The notes beneath the pieces are model-generated. The model ran no database searches. It saw nothing but the letters and a program-made list of their open reading frames with translations, and had not been told where the DNA came from. Both the position numbers and the translations under genes were made by a program. Below, piece after piece: positions 13,996 to 21,734 of a stretch of DNA of 22,648 nucleotides. The stretch covers positions 1 to 22,648 of the forward strand of contig CAYTRT010000022.1 of NCBI GenBank assembly GCA_964440295.1, written 5' to 3'. Numbering within the stretch: position 1 is the first letter of the stretch; each line of letters starts with the position of its first letter. Source of the DNA: CALIKS01 sp964440295 (GTDB lineage: Archaea > Thermoproteota > Nitrososphaeria_A > Caldarchaeales > Calditenuaceae).

Positions 13996-15102
13996 CTACT
14001 TCTTCTTCCCTCTATTATTTCCGTTATTGCCGCCTCTGTGATTATCCTTGCCCTTACCCTTCCCGCCACTGTTCGTCTCTCCCTTTTCCTCGTTTCTCCT
14101 GCCGTTGTCTTTGCTCATGTGTGTCGTGGCTCCAATGCTTGTCTGACTGTCTAGCTGCGACATGAGGTAGTCTATCCGCTGTATCAGCTGTTGAGCTGCG
14201 GCGATTAGGCCGTCGGCGGTGGCCTCGTCTAGGTGCTTTCCACGCTGCGCCATCACCTCATGGATGAAGGCGCTAAGCATGTTTCTAGCCGCTCTCAGCA
14301 TGTTCCTCGCAACGTGGGTCCTGCCCTCCGCGAGTAGCTCCTCAGCAACCTCAACCTTCATCTTCGCATTCTTAAGCTTCGCCACTAAGCTATTTACGAT
14401 TGACGCATTAATTCCAGATGTAGTATTCAAAAGTTCGTCGAACAATAGCTCTGTGTTAATTATGAGCGTTGAGCTCGTCGTCTCGATCGTTATCCCGAAG
14501 ACTATCACTGTTCCAGAGACTTCTACCACGACGCTGTACGTACCGTTAGGCGTATCATAGGGAATCACTATGCCTAGCGAGAACTCGCCATACATGTCTG
14601 GAGGCGCGCTACTAACCGCTAGTACTGATGAGTCATTCCTCAGGACAGCCGTGACCTCTCCGCTTGCCCCTCCGCCAATAACCACTATCGTCTCTTCAGC
14701 AGCAAAGACTTCTTTGTTTATCCCAACTATGCCCAGAGATCCGCCTCCAAGCTCTTGGCCATCGCTTGTCTTTAGGGCGTAGCCGTATGTCCCAGGCTCT
14801 GCACCGGCTGTGCTCCACGTCGCCTCTCCTGTGGGTTCGCCTTCGCTATCAGTAGTGATTACTATTTCATAGACCGTTTCGCCCTTTCTCGATATCACTA
14901 AATAGTATGTCTGGTTAGAGTCTAATTCGCTCGGCAGACTGAATCTAACAGTCTCTCCGAGCTTATAGATTGATTTGTCGCTGGACACGGTAGAAGTCTC
15001 CTGGGCCAGCGTTATCGATGCGAGCGGGACAGGAGTCAGCAACGCCGCCACTAAGAGACACACTAAGGCCAAACTGCTTCTCTTAAACACCATCTGCATC
15101 AT
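13996..15102 (-). CDS. Secreted beta-sandwich protein with helical region and Lys/Gly/Asn tail
   Basis: I do not recognise the family. A signal peptide spans about residues 1-33 (hydrophobic ALVCLLVAALL, probable cleavage after TLA before QETS). Residues about 38-126 look like an Ig/MG2-type beta sandwich (DKSIYKLGETVRFSL to GTYGYALKTSDG), and residues 130-205 look like a second. Residues 215-315 are helical and likely coiled, with KLKNAKMKVEVAEELLAEGR and VARNMLRAARNML. The last 50 residues are hydrophilic and basic (GGKGKGKDNHRGGNNGNNRG). Several N-glycosylation sequons are present (NQT, NDS, NGT, NTT, NAS). There is no C-terminal membrane anchor. It is probably extracellular, binding the acidic surface or polymers through its tail; that is inference. 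A TATA-like box lies about 30 bp upstream (15129-15136). Confidence 0.75.
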   Translation of the reverse strand: MMQMVFKRSSLALVCLLVAALLTPVPLASITLAQETSTVSSDKSIYKLGETVRFSLPSELDSNQTYYLVISRKGETVYEIVITTDSEGEPTGEATWSTAGAEPGTYGYALKTSDGQELGGGSLGIVGINKEVFAAEETIVVIGGGASGEVTAVLRNDSSVLAVSSAPPDMYGEFSLGIVIPYDTPNGTYSVVVEVSGTVIVFGITIETTSSTLIINTELLFDELLNTTSGINASIVNSLVAKLKNAKMKVEVAEELLAEGRTHVARNMLRAARNMLSAFIHEVMAQRGKHLDEATADGLIAAAQQLIQRIDYLMSQLDSQTSIGATTHMSKDNGRRNEEKGETNSGGKGKGKDNHRGGNNGNNRGKKK

Positions 15103-15228
15103 CAGTCTAAATTCAATGGTTGCTCCATAGATAATACCTACGTGATACTGAGAGTTTCAATTCTCATTATTTAATTTTCGAATTTTCTCTAAATTCTTAA
15201 ATCCAGCCTCATCCTTCTCAACTTTGAC
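15103..15228. promoter_or_regulatory. Divergent AT-rich promoter region
   Basis: The - strand box TATTATCT (+ strand 15129-15136) is about 30 bp above the secreted protein's start. The + strand TCTTAAAT (15195-15202) is about 30 bp above the hemerythrin-like ATG. The stretch 15150-15200 is strongly AT-rich. Confidence 0.45.
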
Positions 15229-15666
15229 ATGGTGCTATCTACGCCCAGCGTAATTAAGGAAGAACATGAGGATCTTCATAGATTACTCTCAAAACTATCA
15301 GCCATAAGGAGCAAAGTGGGTGAAGAGGCAAGAAAAGTTGAAGAGACCTTGAAGCCGCACTTCGAGAAAGAGGAGAAGCTCGCCCTACCTCTCCTCGGCC
15401 TACTAAAGAACATAGCAGAAGACAAGCCAATCGAAGACCCTCAAAGAGCCGCCGAACTCGCAGACAAATTCGCCACAGAGTATGAGAAGATGCTCCAAGA
15501 ACACGCAGAAATATCGAAGTCGCTCGAATCTCTAGAGACCGTCGCTAGGACAGCAAAGAAGAGAGCAGCCGTTACATTCGTCAAGAACCTCAGGCGCCAC
15601 GCGAAGCTCGAGGAAGAAGTACTCTACCCAGCAGCATTACTTATCTGCAATTCTCTGAGACGTTAG
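15229..15666 (+). CDS. Hemerythrin-like HHE domain protein
   Basis: This is a four-helix-bundle protein with the ligand pattern of the hemerythrin HHE cation-binding family: H13 and H17 (EEHEDLH), H44 with E48 (PHFEKEE), H92 (LQEHAEI), and H124 with E128 (RRHAKLEEE). Such proteins bind a di-iron centre and are linked to oxygen or nitric oxide sensing, storage or protection. The third helix has a single His here. The whole protein (145 residues) is one domain, with no signal peptide and no DNA-binding part, so it is cytoplasmic. It has its own promoter and is followed 48 bp later by a flavin/iron-sulfur oxidoreductase with a separate TATA-like stretch. A redox or oxidative-stress link between them is only suggested by position. 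Confidence 0.85.
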   Translation: MVLSTPSVIKEEHEDLHRLLSKLSAIRSKVGEEARKVEETLKPHFEKEEKLALPLLGLLKNIAEDKPIEDPQRAAELADKFATEYEKMLQEHAEISKSLESLETVARTAKKRAAVTFVKNLRRHAKLEEEVLYPAALLICNSLRR

Positions 15667-15714
15667 ACGCAAAAAAATAAATAAGAGCTTTGACTTGCAT
15701 ATTTACTGATCTGT

Positions 15715-17646
15715 ATGTCTAGCAAGATTCTTTTCACGCCGATAAAGCTTGGAAAGGTCGAGGTCAGGAACAGGGTCGCACTCGCGCCTATGGGCACTGG
15801 CCACTACAATCCTGACGGCACCGTCACGGAAGAAACGCTCCAATACGTCGAGGCAAGGGCCAAGGGCGGAGTGGGATTGATAATCAGTCAATTCACTGCG
15901 GCGACTAAGCTTCAGCGTTTTCCTTTGATGGCTGCAAATGATGATAGGCTGATTCCGAGCCTGAAGTCCTATGCCGATGCTGCTCACAGATATGGAGCGA
16001 AGGTCTTTCTCCAGCTGGCCACGATGGGCGGCGCCGACCCGCTTGGCTCCTACGCGCCGTCAGCGATCGATATTCCGTGGTACTCGGTTCTTCCGAAGGA
16101 GTTGACGAAGGAGCAGGTCGAGAGGGTTATTGAAGAGTTTGTCCAGGCGGCCGTGAGGGCTAAGAAGGCTGGCTTCGACGGCGTCGAGCTCCACGGAGCC
16201 TATGGCTACCTCGTAGCGGAGTTCATCTCTGCCTTCAGCAATAAGAGGAGAGATGAGTATGGAGGCGATCTCGAGGGTAGGATGCGTGTGCCTGTCGAGA
16301 TCGTCAGGGGCATCCACAGGGCCTGTGGCTCCGACTTCCCCGTTGGCTTCAAGTTCAATGCGTATGAAGAGGTGCCTGATGGGAACGATTTAGAGACCGC
16401 TGTGAAGATTGCTAAGATAATGATTGACGAGGGCGTGGTCTATCTCCAGCCGGCCACAATGTCTACTGGCATCGCGGCGCTTGGCCTTATGAAGTATCCG
16501 GGAGTGCCCATTCTTTACCACTCCCTCGACGTCACTATTCCGGTCGCGGAGTACATTAAGCGACATGTTGGCGACGCGGTTCCGGTAATGGCCTTCGGCG
16601 GAATTAAGGACCCCGAGTTCGCTGAGTCAATCCTGGCCGCTGGGAAGGCTGACATTGTTTGTCTGGGCAGGCAGCTCCTCGCTGATCCTGAGTGGGTTAA
16701 CAAGGCTATGAGTGGTAGGCGGATCCGCCCCTGCATCAGGTGTAATGTCTGTCACTATGAAGCTGTTGCGTGGGTGCGTAGGCTTGCATGCACGGTGAAT
16801 CCCTACCTCTTCAGGGAGAGGGAGGAGCCCCTGAAGCCTGCCGAGAGACGTAAGCGGGTCATGGTTGTGGGCGGCGGGCCAGCCGGAATGATGGCCGCGA
16901 TGGTTGCGGCTAGGAGGGGCCACGAGGTAACGCTGTACGACAAAGAGAAGGAGCTGGGAGGACTGATGATTCCTGGATGTCGGCCTCCATTCAAGAAAGA
17001 CATACGTGAACTCCTAGACTATCTGAGGGCGGAGGTGGCTGAGAGTGGCGTCGAGGTGAAGCTAGGAGTTGAGGTGACGCCTGAATTGGTTAGAAAGGTT
17101 AATCCAGACGCACTCGTGATAGCCGTAGGGGCTAAACCCATCCGCCCAGACATAAAGGGCCTTGACAAGATTAAGACGCTTACGGCGGCTGAGGCATTGC
17201 TGAACCCAGAGAAGGTTGGTAATGAGCCGGTGATAATTGGTGGTGGGACGACTGGCTGCGAGACGGCTCTGTACCTCGCCGGCTACGGTAAGAGCGTGAC
17301 GATAATTGAGAAGATGGTTGAGCTTATGCCGTTTGACGAGGTTGGCTACAAGTACACCACGACTGTTCTATGGGACATGCTGAAGAAGGCCGGCGTGAGG
17401 GCGCTCTGCAAGTCTGAGGTACTGGAGGCAACGCCATCATCAGTGTTTATGAGGATAGGCGAGAGCAAGCCATTCGAGATAAGCGCAGACACAGTGATAC
17501 TATCGATAGGGTTGAGGGTGGACCAACAGCTTGTAGACAGCCTCAAAGCGGCCTGCAGCGAGTCATACGTAATTGGAGACTCGCGAAGCCCAGGCCGCAT
17601 AAAGGATGCCATCCACGACGGCGATAGAGTCGGCAGATTAATATAG
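15715..17646 (+). CDS. NADH:flavin oxidoreductase, 2,4-dienoyl-CoA reductase / Old Yellow Enzyme family with 4Fe-4S motif
   Basis: This is a large two-part flavoenzyme (643 residues). Residues 1-335 form an Old Yellow Enzyme FMN barrel with LAPMGTG (23-29), HGAYGYLVAEF (160-170) including Y165 at the place of the catalytic Tyr of E. coli dienoyl-CoA reductase, and YGGDLEGRM. The cluster motif is C340-x2-C343-x2-C346-x12-C359, which has the spacing of trimethylamine dehydrogenase rather than the CX2CX3CX11C of FadH. A C-terminal FAD/NAD domain has VVGGGPAGMMAA (384-395) and a second Rossmann element IIGGGTTGCETA. It reduces an enone, or oxidises an amine, with electrons passed between FMN, 4Fe-4S and FAD. 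The substrate is unknown. An AATAAATA stretch (15677-15684) is the likely promoter. Confidence 0.9.
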   Translation: MSSKILFTPIKLGKVEVRNRVALAPMGTGHYNPDGTVTEETLQYVEARAKGGVGLIISQFTAATKLQRFPLMAANDDRLIPSLKSYADAAHRYGAKVFLQLATMGGADPLGSYAPSAIDIPWYSVLPKELTKEQVERVIEEFVQAAVRAKKAGFDGVELHGAYGYLVAEFISAFSNKRRDEYGGDLEGRMRVPVEIVRGIHRACGSDFPVGFKFNAYEEVPDGNDLETAVKIAKIMIDEGVVYLQPATMSTGIAALGLMKYPGVPILYHSLDVTIPVAEYIKRHVGDAVPVMAFGGIKDPEFAESILAAGKADIVCLGRQLLADPEWVNKAMSGRRIRPCIRCNVCHYEAVAWVRRLACTVNPYLFREREEPLKPAERRKRVMVVGGGPAGMMAAMVAARRGHEVTLYDKEKELGGLMIPGCRPPFKKDIRELLDYLRAEVAESGVEVKLGVEVTPELVRKVNPDALVIAVGAKPIRPDIKGLDKIKTLTAAEALLNPEKVGNEPVIIGGGTTGCETALYLAGYGKSVTIIEKMVELMPFDEVGYKYTTTVLWDMLKKAGVRALCKSEVLEATPSSVFMRIGESKPFEISADTVILSIGLRVDQQLVDSLKAACSESYVIGDSRSPGRIKDAIHDGDRVGRLI

Positions 17647-17726
17647 AAAAACCAAACTACCTATTTCAGTCCCTTTTTTACACTTGCACATAATTATAGT
17701 GGGAAAATCATTAAAGTCCCGGAGCA
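17647..17726. terminator. Convergent 3' region with T-rich tracts
   Basis: The gap between the converging flavoenzyme and PCNA genes contains CCCTTTTTTTAC (about 17671-17682), an oligo-T tract typical of archaeal termination on the + strand. There is no strong hairpin. For the - strand PCNA gene no equally clear T-tract is visible. Confidence 0.35.
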
Positions 17727-18488
17727 CTACTCCAATCTCGGCGCGACGAGATACTCGAGTCTTCCGGCTGGGAATGGGAAGTGAAGCTTGATTGGCTTAT
17801 TCGTGCTGAGCATCAGGGTTACCTCCTCCGAGATGTCCCTGCAGGGCTTGACTATCTTCTCGAGGTACGTGAGGCTGAAGCTGGCGGAGACCTCCTTATC
17901 TGTCTGAATCTCAAAGACGAGGGCGCCCTGCTTCGAGAGCTTGTTCTGGACGGTGCTGGTCTCTCCCCTTGCGGTTAGTATGATCATCTCGGGCTGAATA
18001 GTAATCTTCATCGCGTCAGCTATTATTCCAGCGTCCTCGATTGCCTCCCAGAGAGCATCAGTGCTCAGCCTCGCCTTTGCCTCGAAGCTGAGCTTTGGAC
18101 TAGCCATCGCTCCCATGCCTGCGGGCTCAAGCGTACTGAGCTGGAAGCTCCTCTCCCTAGAATAGGCAGAGTCGCTGAGCGTCATTGAGAGCTTCTTCTT
18201 CTCTGCGTCGTATGAAAGCGCGAGGGCCTCTCCCTTCTTCGCCCTCTTAAGAAACTTTAGGAGGTCCTGTATGTTAACCGTGAGTTCTAGCTCGCCCGTG
18301 ACTGAGTACTCCTCAGCGGCCTCCTTGCTGAGCATAAAGTCTACCATGCTTATATGTGCTGGGTCCATTGATACGAGCTTCAATCCCTCAGAATCTATCT
18401 TGAACGTAGCCTCATCAACCACGGCCGAGATCGCTCTCATGAGGTCCGTCAAGTACTCTGCATTTGGTAGCCTCATAACGAACGACAA
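17727..18488 (-). CDS. pcn: DNA polymerase sliding clamp (PCNA)
   Basis: PCNA is the ring clamp that tethers DNA polymerases, FEN1, ligase and other replication proteins. The N-terminal half has AISAVVDEATFKI, the GLKLVSMDPAHISMV segment (the conserved DPAHV-type motif) and the LLKFLKRAKKG segment. The C-terminal domain repeats the fold and ends with HFPFPAGRLEYLVAPRLE, typical of archaeal PCNA. Length is 253 residues. The start is probably TTG 18488. It has GGAGAG on this strand (+ strand 18495-18500) 6 bases above and a TTTTATAA box about 40 bp above (+ strand 18525-18532), and it aligns with the family N-terminus better than ATG 18476. Only one PCNA gene is seen here, so a homotrimer or a heterotrimer cannot be decided. 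Confidence 0.97.
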   Translation of the reverse strand: MSFVMRLPNAEYLTDLMRAISAVVDEATFKIDSEGLKLVSMDPAHISMVDFMLSKEAAEEYSVTGELELTVNIQDLLKFLKRAKKGEALALSYDAEKKKLSMTLSDSAYSRERSFQLSTLEPAGMGAMASPKLSFEAKARLSTDALWEAIEDAGIIADAMKITIQPEMIILTARGETSTVQNKLSKQGALVFEIQTDKEVSASFSLTYLEKIVKPCRDISEEVTLMLSTNKPIKLHFPFPAGRLEYLVAPRLE

Positions 18489-18646
18489 CTTTCACTCTCC
18501 TGTATCAATTCAGCTAGAGGCCGCTTATAAAATTAAGCCCCGACGAATTGAGCGTGGAAACCCATTGGAATCAGCGCCCAATGAGTTTCTACTGGAAATA
18601 CATCGAGGTCCAGAGGAGAAAGCAGGACACAATCATCAGTCATCAG
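18489..18646. promoter_or_regulatory. Intergenic region with the PCNA promoter
   Basis: In this 158-bp gap the - strand TATA box (+ strand 18525-18532, TTATAAAA) serves PCNA. The remainder shows no recognised gene. A 36-codon - strand frame within about 18538-18645 and a long + strand frame crossing it have no family features. Confidence 0.45.
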
Positions 18647-19831
18647 CTATGCCTCAGCCCTGATTACGCTGACCTCAAGCGTGCCGTAAATTATCTTTCT
18701 CCTATCTATGAGGCGCCATCCAGCACTTTCCATCGCTCTGCCGGCGATGACTGGCTTATTTGTGAGGAACATAACGGACACGCCGGGAATAGCCCTCGAG
18801 ATGGCCTTGAAGGCGGAGGCGTAAAACTCCTCAGCGCGTCGAAGCCCCATCCTCACGCCGAAGGGAGGATTAGTCACTACCTTATCGACGGGTATGGAAA
18901 GCCATTCATCGATCTTTCTCACGTCGCCCTGCAGGAGCCTAACTACACCTTCAAGCCCCGCGGCCCTAACGTTTATGGATGCGCCCTCAATAGACCTCGA
19001 GGAGACGTCTGTCCCAAGTATCTTCAGCTCCCTCCAACGCTCCTCAGAGCCTCTAAGCCTCTCTCTAAGACTCTCCAGTTCCTCACCATTGAAGATCTTC
19101 AGGCGATGCATCGCCAAGTCCTTGATCATAAGTCCGGGAGCAATCCTCAGCCCCATCAAGCCGGCCTCGATGGGGATTGTACCGCTTCCGCAAAACGGGT
19201 CGAGAAGGGACTCCGAGGGGCTCCACCCACTCAGCCTGAGCATCGAGGCAGCAATGGTTGCGGAGAGGCCGGCCCTATGGTGAAAAACTCTGTAATACCT
19301 ATTGTGAAGAGAGCGGCCAGTAGTATTCAGTCCCAGCATGAATTCGGAGTTCCTGAGCAGCGCGAAAAGCTCCACATCCGGATTATTTAGGTCTACCCTG
19401 AGCCTCACACCTCTAGACCTTCTGTAGGACTCGATGACTCCACGCCCAACCGCCGCACTCACGTCCATGCTCGTGAATGAATGAGACCCATGCCTCTCAG
19501 ACCTCACGGCGAAGGATTGATCATCATCTATAAATTCGAAGTAATCCACTTCTCTCGCCGCCCTCTCGATATCGTCGAGGCTCTCTACCTCCCTCTTCAC
19601 AAGCGTCACGAATATCCTGTTGCAGCACCTCGAGGCATAATTCAACAACGCGGCATCCATGATGCTTCCACTGAAGATGACCTTTGCAACATCTCTCAGT
19701 GCTTCCCTGCCAGTAAGCTCGCTAACCTCCTCTGCAGCAACATCCTCGAGACCAAATACAGTAGTCGCGAAGAACTCCAAGCCCCAGTCAATCAATAACA
19801 CATTATTCATAGTATAAATACCGGAAAGCAA
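18647..19831 (-). CDS. THUMP-domain class I RNA methyltransferase (Trm14/TrmN-like)
   Basis: This is a SAM-dependent RNA methyltransferase with an N-terminal THUMP-type RNA-binding region (about 30-165) starting FFATTVFGLEDVAAEEV. The catalytic Rossmann domain follows from about 186: RAGLSATIAASML, SAM motif I LLDPFCGSGTIPIEAGLMG (209-227), the acidic loop ILGTDVSSRSIEGA, QGDVR, and catalytic motif IV NPPFG (321-325). NPPF indicates N2-guanine (or N6-adenine) methylation. The family contains Trm14, which makes m2G at tRNA position 6, and the related bacterial rRNA enzymes, so a tRNA guanine target is most likely. Two starts are possible: TTG 19831 or ATG 19810. The ATG begins at MNNVLLIDWG and is the more usual choice. 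Confidence 0.9.
   Translation of the reverse strand: MLSGIYTMNNVLLIDWGLEFFATTVFGLEDVAAEEVSELTGREALRDVAKVIFSGSIMDAALLNYASRCCNRIFVTLVKREVESLDDIERAAREVDYFEFIDDDQSFAVRSERHGSHSFTSMDVSAAVGRGVIESYRRSRGVRLRVDLNNPDVELFALLRNSEFMLGLNTTGRSLHNRYYRVFHHRAGLSATIAASMLRLSGWSPSESLLDPFCGSGTIPIEAGLMGLRIAPGLMIKDLAMHRLKIFNGEELESLRERLRGSEERWRELKILGTDVSSRSIEGASINVRAAGLEGVVRLLQGDVRKIDEWLSIPVDKVVTNPPFGVRMGLRRAEEFYASAFKAISRAIPGVSVMFLTNKPVIAGRAMESAGWRLIDRRKIIYGTLEVSVIRAEA
19813..19820 (+). promoter_or_regulatory. TATA box for the glyoxylate-reductase-like gene
   Basis: TATAAATA is a near-consensus archaeal TATA box, centred 27-28 bp above ATG 19844. It predicts a leaderless mRNA. It lies inside the 5' end of the divergent methyltransferase gene if that gene starts at TTG 19831, and immediately upstream of it if it starts at ATG 19810. 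Confidence 0.6.
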
Positions 19832-19843
19832 AGATTCAAGACG

Positions 19844-20884
19844 ATGTGCAGCAAATCAAGTAATCCGGGTGTTAATCGGCCCAAGATATTCGTGACTCAG
19901 CCATTATTCCCCCAGCACATGGAGCTTCTTAGACAATACTGCGACGTGGATGTTTATGATGCGGGTGGGCCGCCTCCCCGCTCCATCCTACTCCAGAGGG
20001 CGAGGAACAAGGATGGAATAATCTGCATGGTTGGCGACAAGATTGACGCTGAGGTCATGGATCTATCGCCTAATCTTGTAGTCATAAGCACAAACTCGGT
20101 TGGATATGACCACATAGACGTGGAGGAGGCGACTAGGAGGGGGATATACGTCACCAACACGCCTGGAGTCTTGACGGAGGCTACCGCAGACCTTACGTGG
20201 GCGATCCTCCTAGCAGTTGCCCGAAGAATAGTCGAGGCAGACAACTACCTCAGGGCCGGCAAGTGGAAGATAGCGTGGACGCCGACGTTCTTCGTAGGTG
20301 CAGACGTTTATGGCAAGACCATAGGCATCATCGGGTTTGGAAGAATAGGCCAGGCAGTGGCTAAGAGGGCCAAAGGATTCGGAATGAAGATACTTTACTA
20401 CGACGTCGTTAGGGTACCGCCAGAGCGAGAAGCAGAATTCGGCGCAGAATTCGTCCCTCTCGAAGAGCTCCTAAAGAACTCAGACTTCGTCTCGATACAC
20501 GTCGCGCTCACAAAGGAGACAAGACACATGATAGGCGAGAAGGAGCTGAGAATGATGAAGCCCACCGCCTTCCTGATAAATACCAGCAGGGGACCAGTAG
20601 TCGACGAAGCCGCACTTGTCAAGGCGCTGGAAGAGAAATGGATCGCTGGAGCAGCGCTCGACGTCTTCGAGCAAGAGCCCATAAACCCAGATAACCCGCT
20701 CATAAAGTTCAGCAACGTTGTACTGACGCCACACATCGGAAGCGCCTCGATAGGCTCGAGAACCAAGATGTCAGAACTCGCCGCCACAAATCTAATCTCA
20801 GTCCTGAGAGGAGAAGAGCCACCACACCTCGTAAACCCAGAAGTCAAGAAAATCAGGCCCCTAAACACAATAAAAAGACTATAA
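19844..20884 (+). CDS. gyaR: Glyoxylate/hydroxypyruvate reductase-like D-2-hydroxyacid dehydrogenase
   Basis: This NAD(P)H-dependent D-2-hydroxyacid dehydrogenase is closest in pattern to archaeal glyoxylate reductase (GyaR). Shared segments are VGYDHIDVEEATRRGIYVTN (86-105), GVLTEATADLTWAILLAVAR, DVYGKTIGIIGFGRIGQAVA (154-173, with the Rossmann GxGxxG) and PHIGSAS. The catalytic triad is R249 (NTSRGPVVD), E278 (EQEP) and H297. D187 at the end of the second beta strand favours NADH, though a nearby Arg (R190) leaves this open. At 346 residues it is a short form without the ACT domain of many phosphoglycerate dehydrogenases, which argues against serA. The first dozen residues extend beyond the family start, but ATG 19844 is fixed by the TATA box. 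Confidence 0.85.
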   Translation: MCSKSSNPGVNRPKIFVTQPLFPQHMELLRQYCDVDVYDAGGPPPRSILLQRARNKDGIICMVGDKIDAEVMDLSPNLVVISTNSVGYDHIDVEEATRRGIYVTNTPGVLTEATADLTWAILLAVARRIVEADNYLRAGKWKIAWTPTFFVGADVYGKTIGIIGFGRIGQAVAKRAKGFGMKILYYDVVRVPPEREAEFGAEFVPLEELLKNSDFVSIHVALTKETRHMIGEKELRMMKPTAFLINTSRGPVVDEAALVKALEEKWIAGAALDVFEQEPINPDNPLIKFSNVVLTPHIGSASIGSRTKMSELAATNLISVLRGEEPPHLVNPEVKKIRPLNTIKRL

Positions 20885-20929
20885 AAGTCCTAGAAGCTTA
20901 ATCAGCCCCTAGTCCCTAAATTATTTAGA

Positions 20930-21694
20930 ATGGACCAGCCACAAATTACTAGGAGAAAAATCCTAAGGACCAAACTATTCATCCCACTAATAATCGGAGG
21001 AGCCCTAGCAGCCACGCTAGCAATATTAACCCAAAAACCCATAAACAACAACATGAAGGAGAGACAGACCAGAACAACACTAAGCACCATAAAACTCCCA
21101 CCACCAAGACTCGACGGCCCAATATCCCTCGAACAAGCAATACTAAGAAGAAGATCTAGAAGAGAATACACGGACAGACCACTAAAACTAAACGACGTCT
21201 CACAGCTACTATGGGCCGCACAAGGGATAACAGAGCCAAAAGTCTGGGTCGGTCTCCGAAGCGCACCATCTGCAGGCGGACTATATCCGCTCGAGCTATA
21301 CGTCGCCGTAAAAAAGGGGGGCGTCCAAGAAATGGAGCCTGGAATATACCACTACAAGCCTCGAGAACACGAACTAGAATTAATAATCAAGGGAGACTTC
21401 AGCAGACAACTCATGGCAGCATGCGTAGACCAAGAATGGGTAAGAGACGCGGCAATCAACATCATCTTCACAGCAGTCGTAGAGAGGACTAAGAAGAGGT
21501 ATGGCGAGAGGGGATGGCAATACATCCTCCAAGAATCCGGACATGCAGCACAAAATGTATACCTCCAGGCAGAGGCGCTTGGATTAGGATGCGTCGTGAT
21601 AGGCGCGTTCTACGAGTCGGAGATCGAGAAGATACTAGGCTTGCAGAGCGGAGAGATACCGGTATACGTCATGCCGGTAGGCTCATTAGAGTAA
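20930..21694 (+). CDS. Exported nitroreductase-like protein (SagB-type oxidoreductase fold)
   Basis: This is an FMN-dependent nitroreductase-fold protein of the SagB/ThcOx-like type. LEQAILRRRSRREYTDRPL (67-85) carries the FMN-phosphate-binding Arg/Ser cluster. LLWAAQGIT and SAPSAGGLYPLELYVAV (111-127) are characteristic of SagB-type proteins. The C-terminal part (ESGHAAQNVYLQAEALGLGC, 202-221) is the dimer and flavin-contact helix. Before this lies a segment, ITRRKILRTKLFIPLIIGG, with twin arginines (R8-R9) and a hydrophobic helix (17-33), which suggests Tat export or membrane anchoring with the domain outside. No peptide precursor or other azoline-forming protein is nearby, so the role is unknown. 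The reading strand is notably T-poor and A/C-rich. The ATG at 20930 has a GCTTAATC box about 30 bp above. Confidence 0.82.
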   Translation: MDQPQITRRKILRTKLFIPLIIGGALAATLAILTQKPINNNMKERQTRTTLSTIKLPPPRLDGPISLEQAILRRRSRREYTDRPLKLNDVSQLLWAAQGITEPKVWVGLRSAPSAGGLYPLELYVAVKKGGVQEMEPGIYHYKPREHELELIIKGDFSRQLMAACVDQEWVRDAAINIIFTAVVERTKKRYGERGWQYILQESGHAAQNVYLQAEALGLGCVVIGAFYESEIEKILGLQSGEIPVYVMPVGSLE

Positions 21695-21704
21695 TGCCAA
21701 AAAA

Positions 21705-21712
21705 CTATTAAA
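21705..21712 (+). promoter_or_regulatory. TATA-like box for the aldo/keto reductase
   Basis: CTATTAAA is centred about 26 bp above ATG 21735 in the 40-bp gap. It implies a leaderless transcript separate from the gene before it. Confidence 0.45.
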
Positions 21713-21734
21713 TCAAAAGCTACTGATCAGCTGC

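Noticed and set aside
18538..18645. 36-codon - strand frame, and TGATGA repeats resembling a C/D box RNA, in the gap between PCNA and the methyltransferase
   Set aside because: The peptide is not recognisable. The RNA reading lacks a convincing D' box and has a C-to-D distance that is too long.
18548..19390. 280-codon + strand frame opposite the methyltransferase gene
   Set aside because: It is mostly antisense to a gene with clear SAM and NPPF motifs and shows no family signature; such frames are common opposite GC-rich coding DNA.
19844..20884. Assignment as serA (phosphoglycerate dehydrogenase)
   Set aside because: There is no ACT domain, and the segment pattern follows archaeal glyoxylate reductase more closely.
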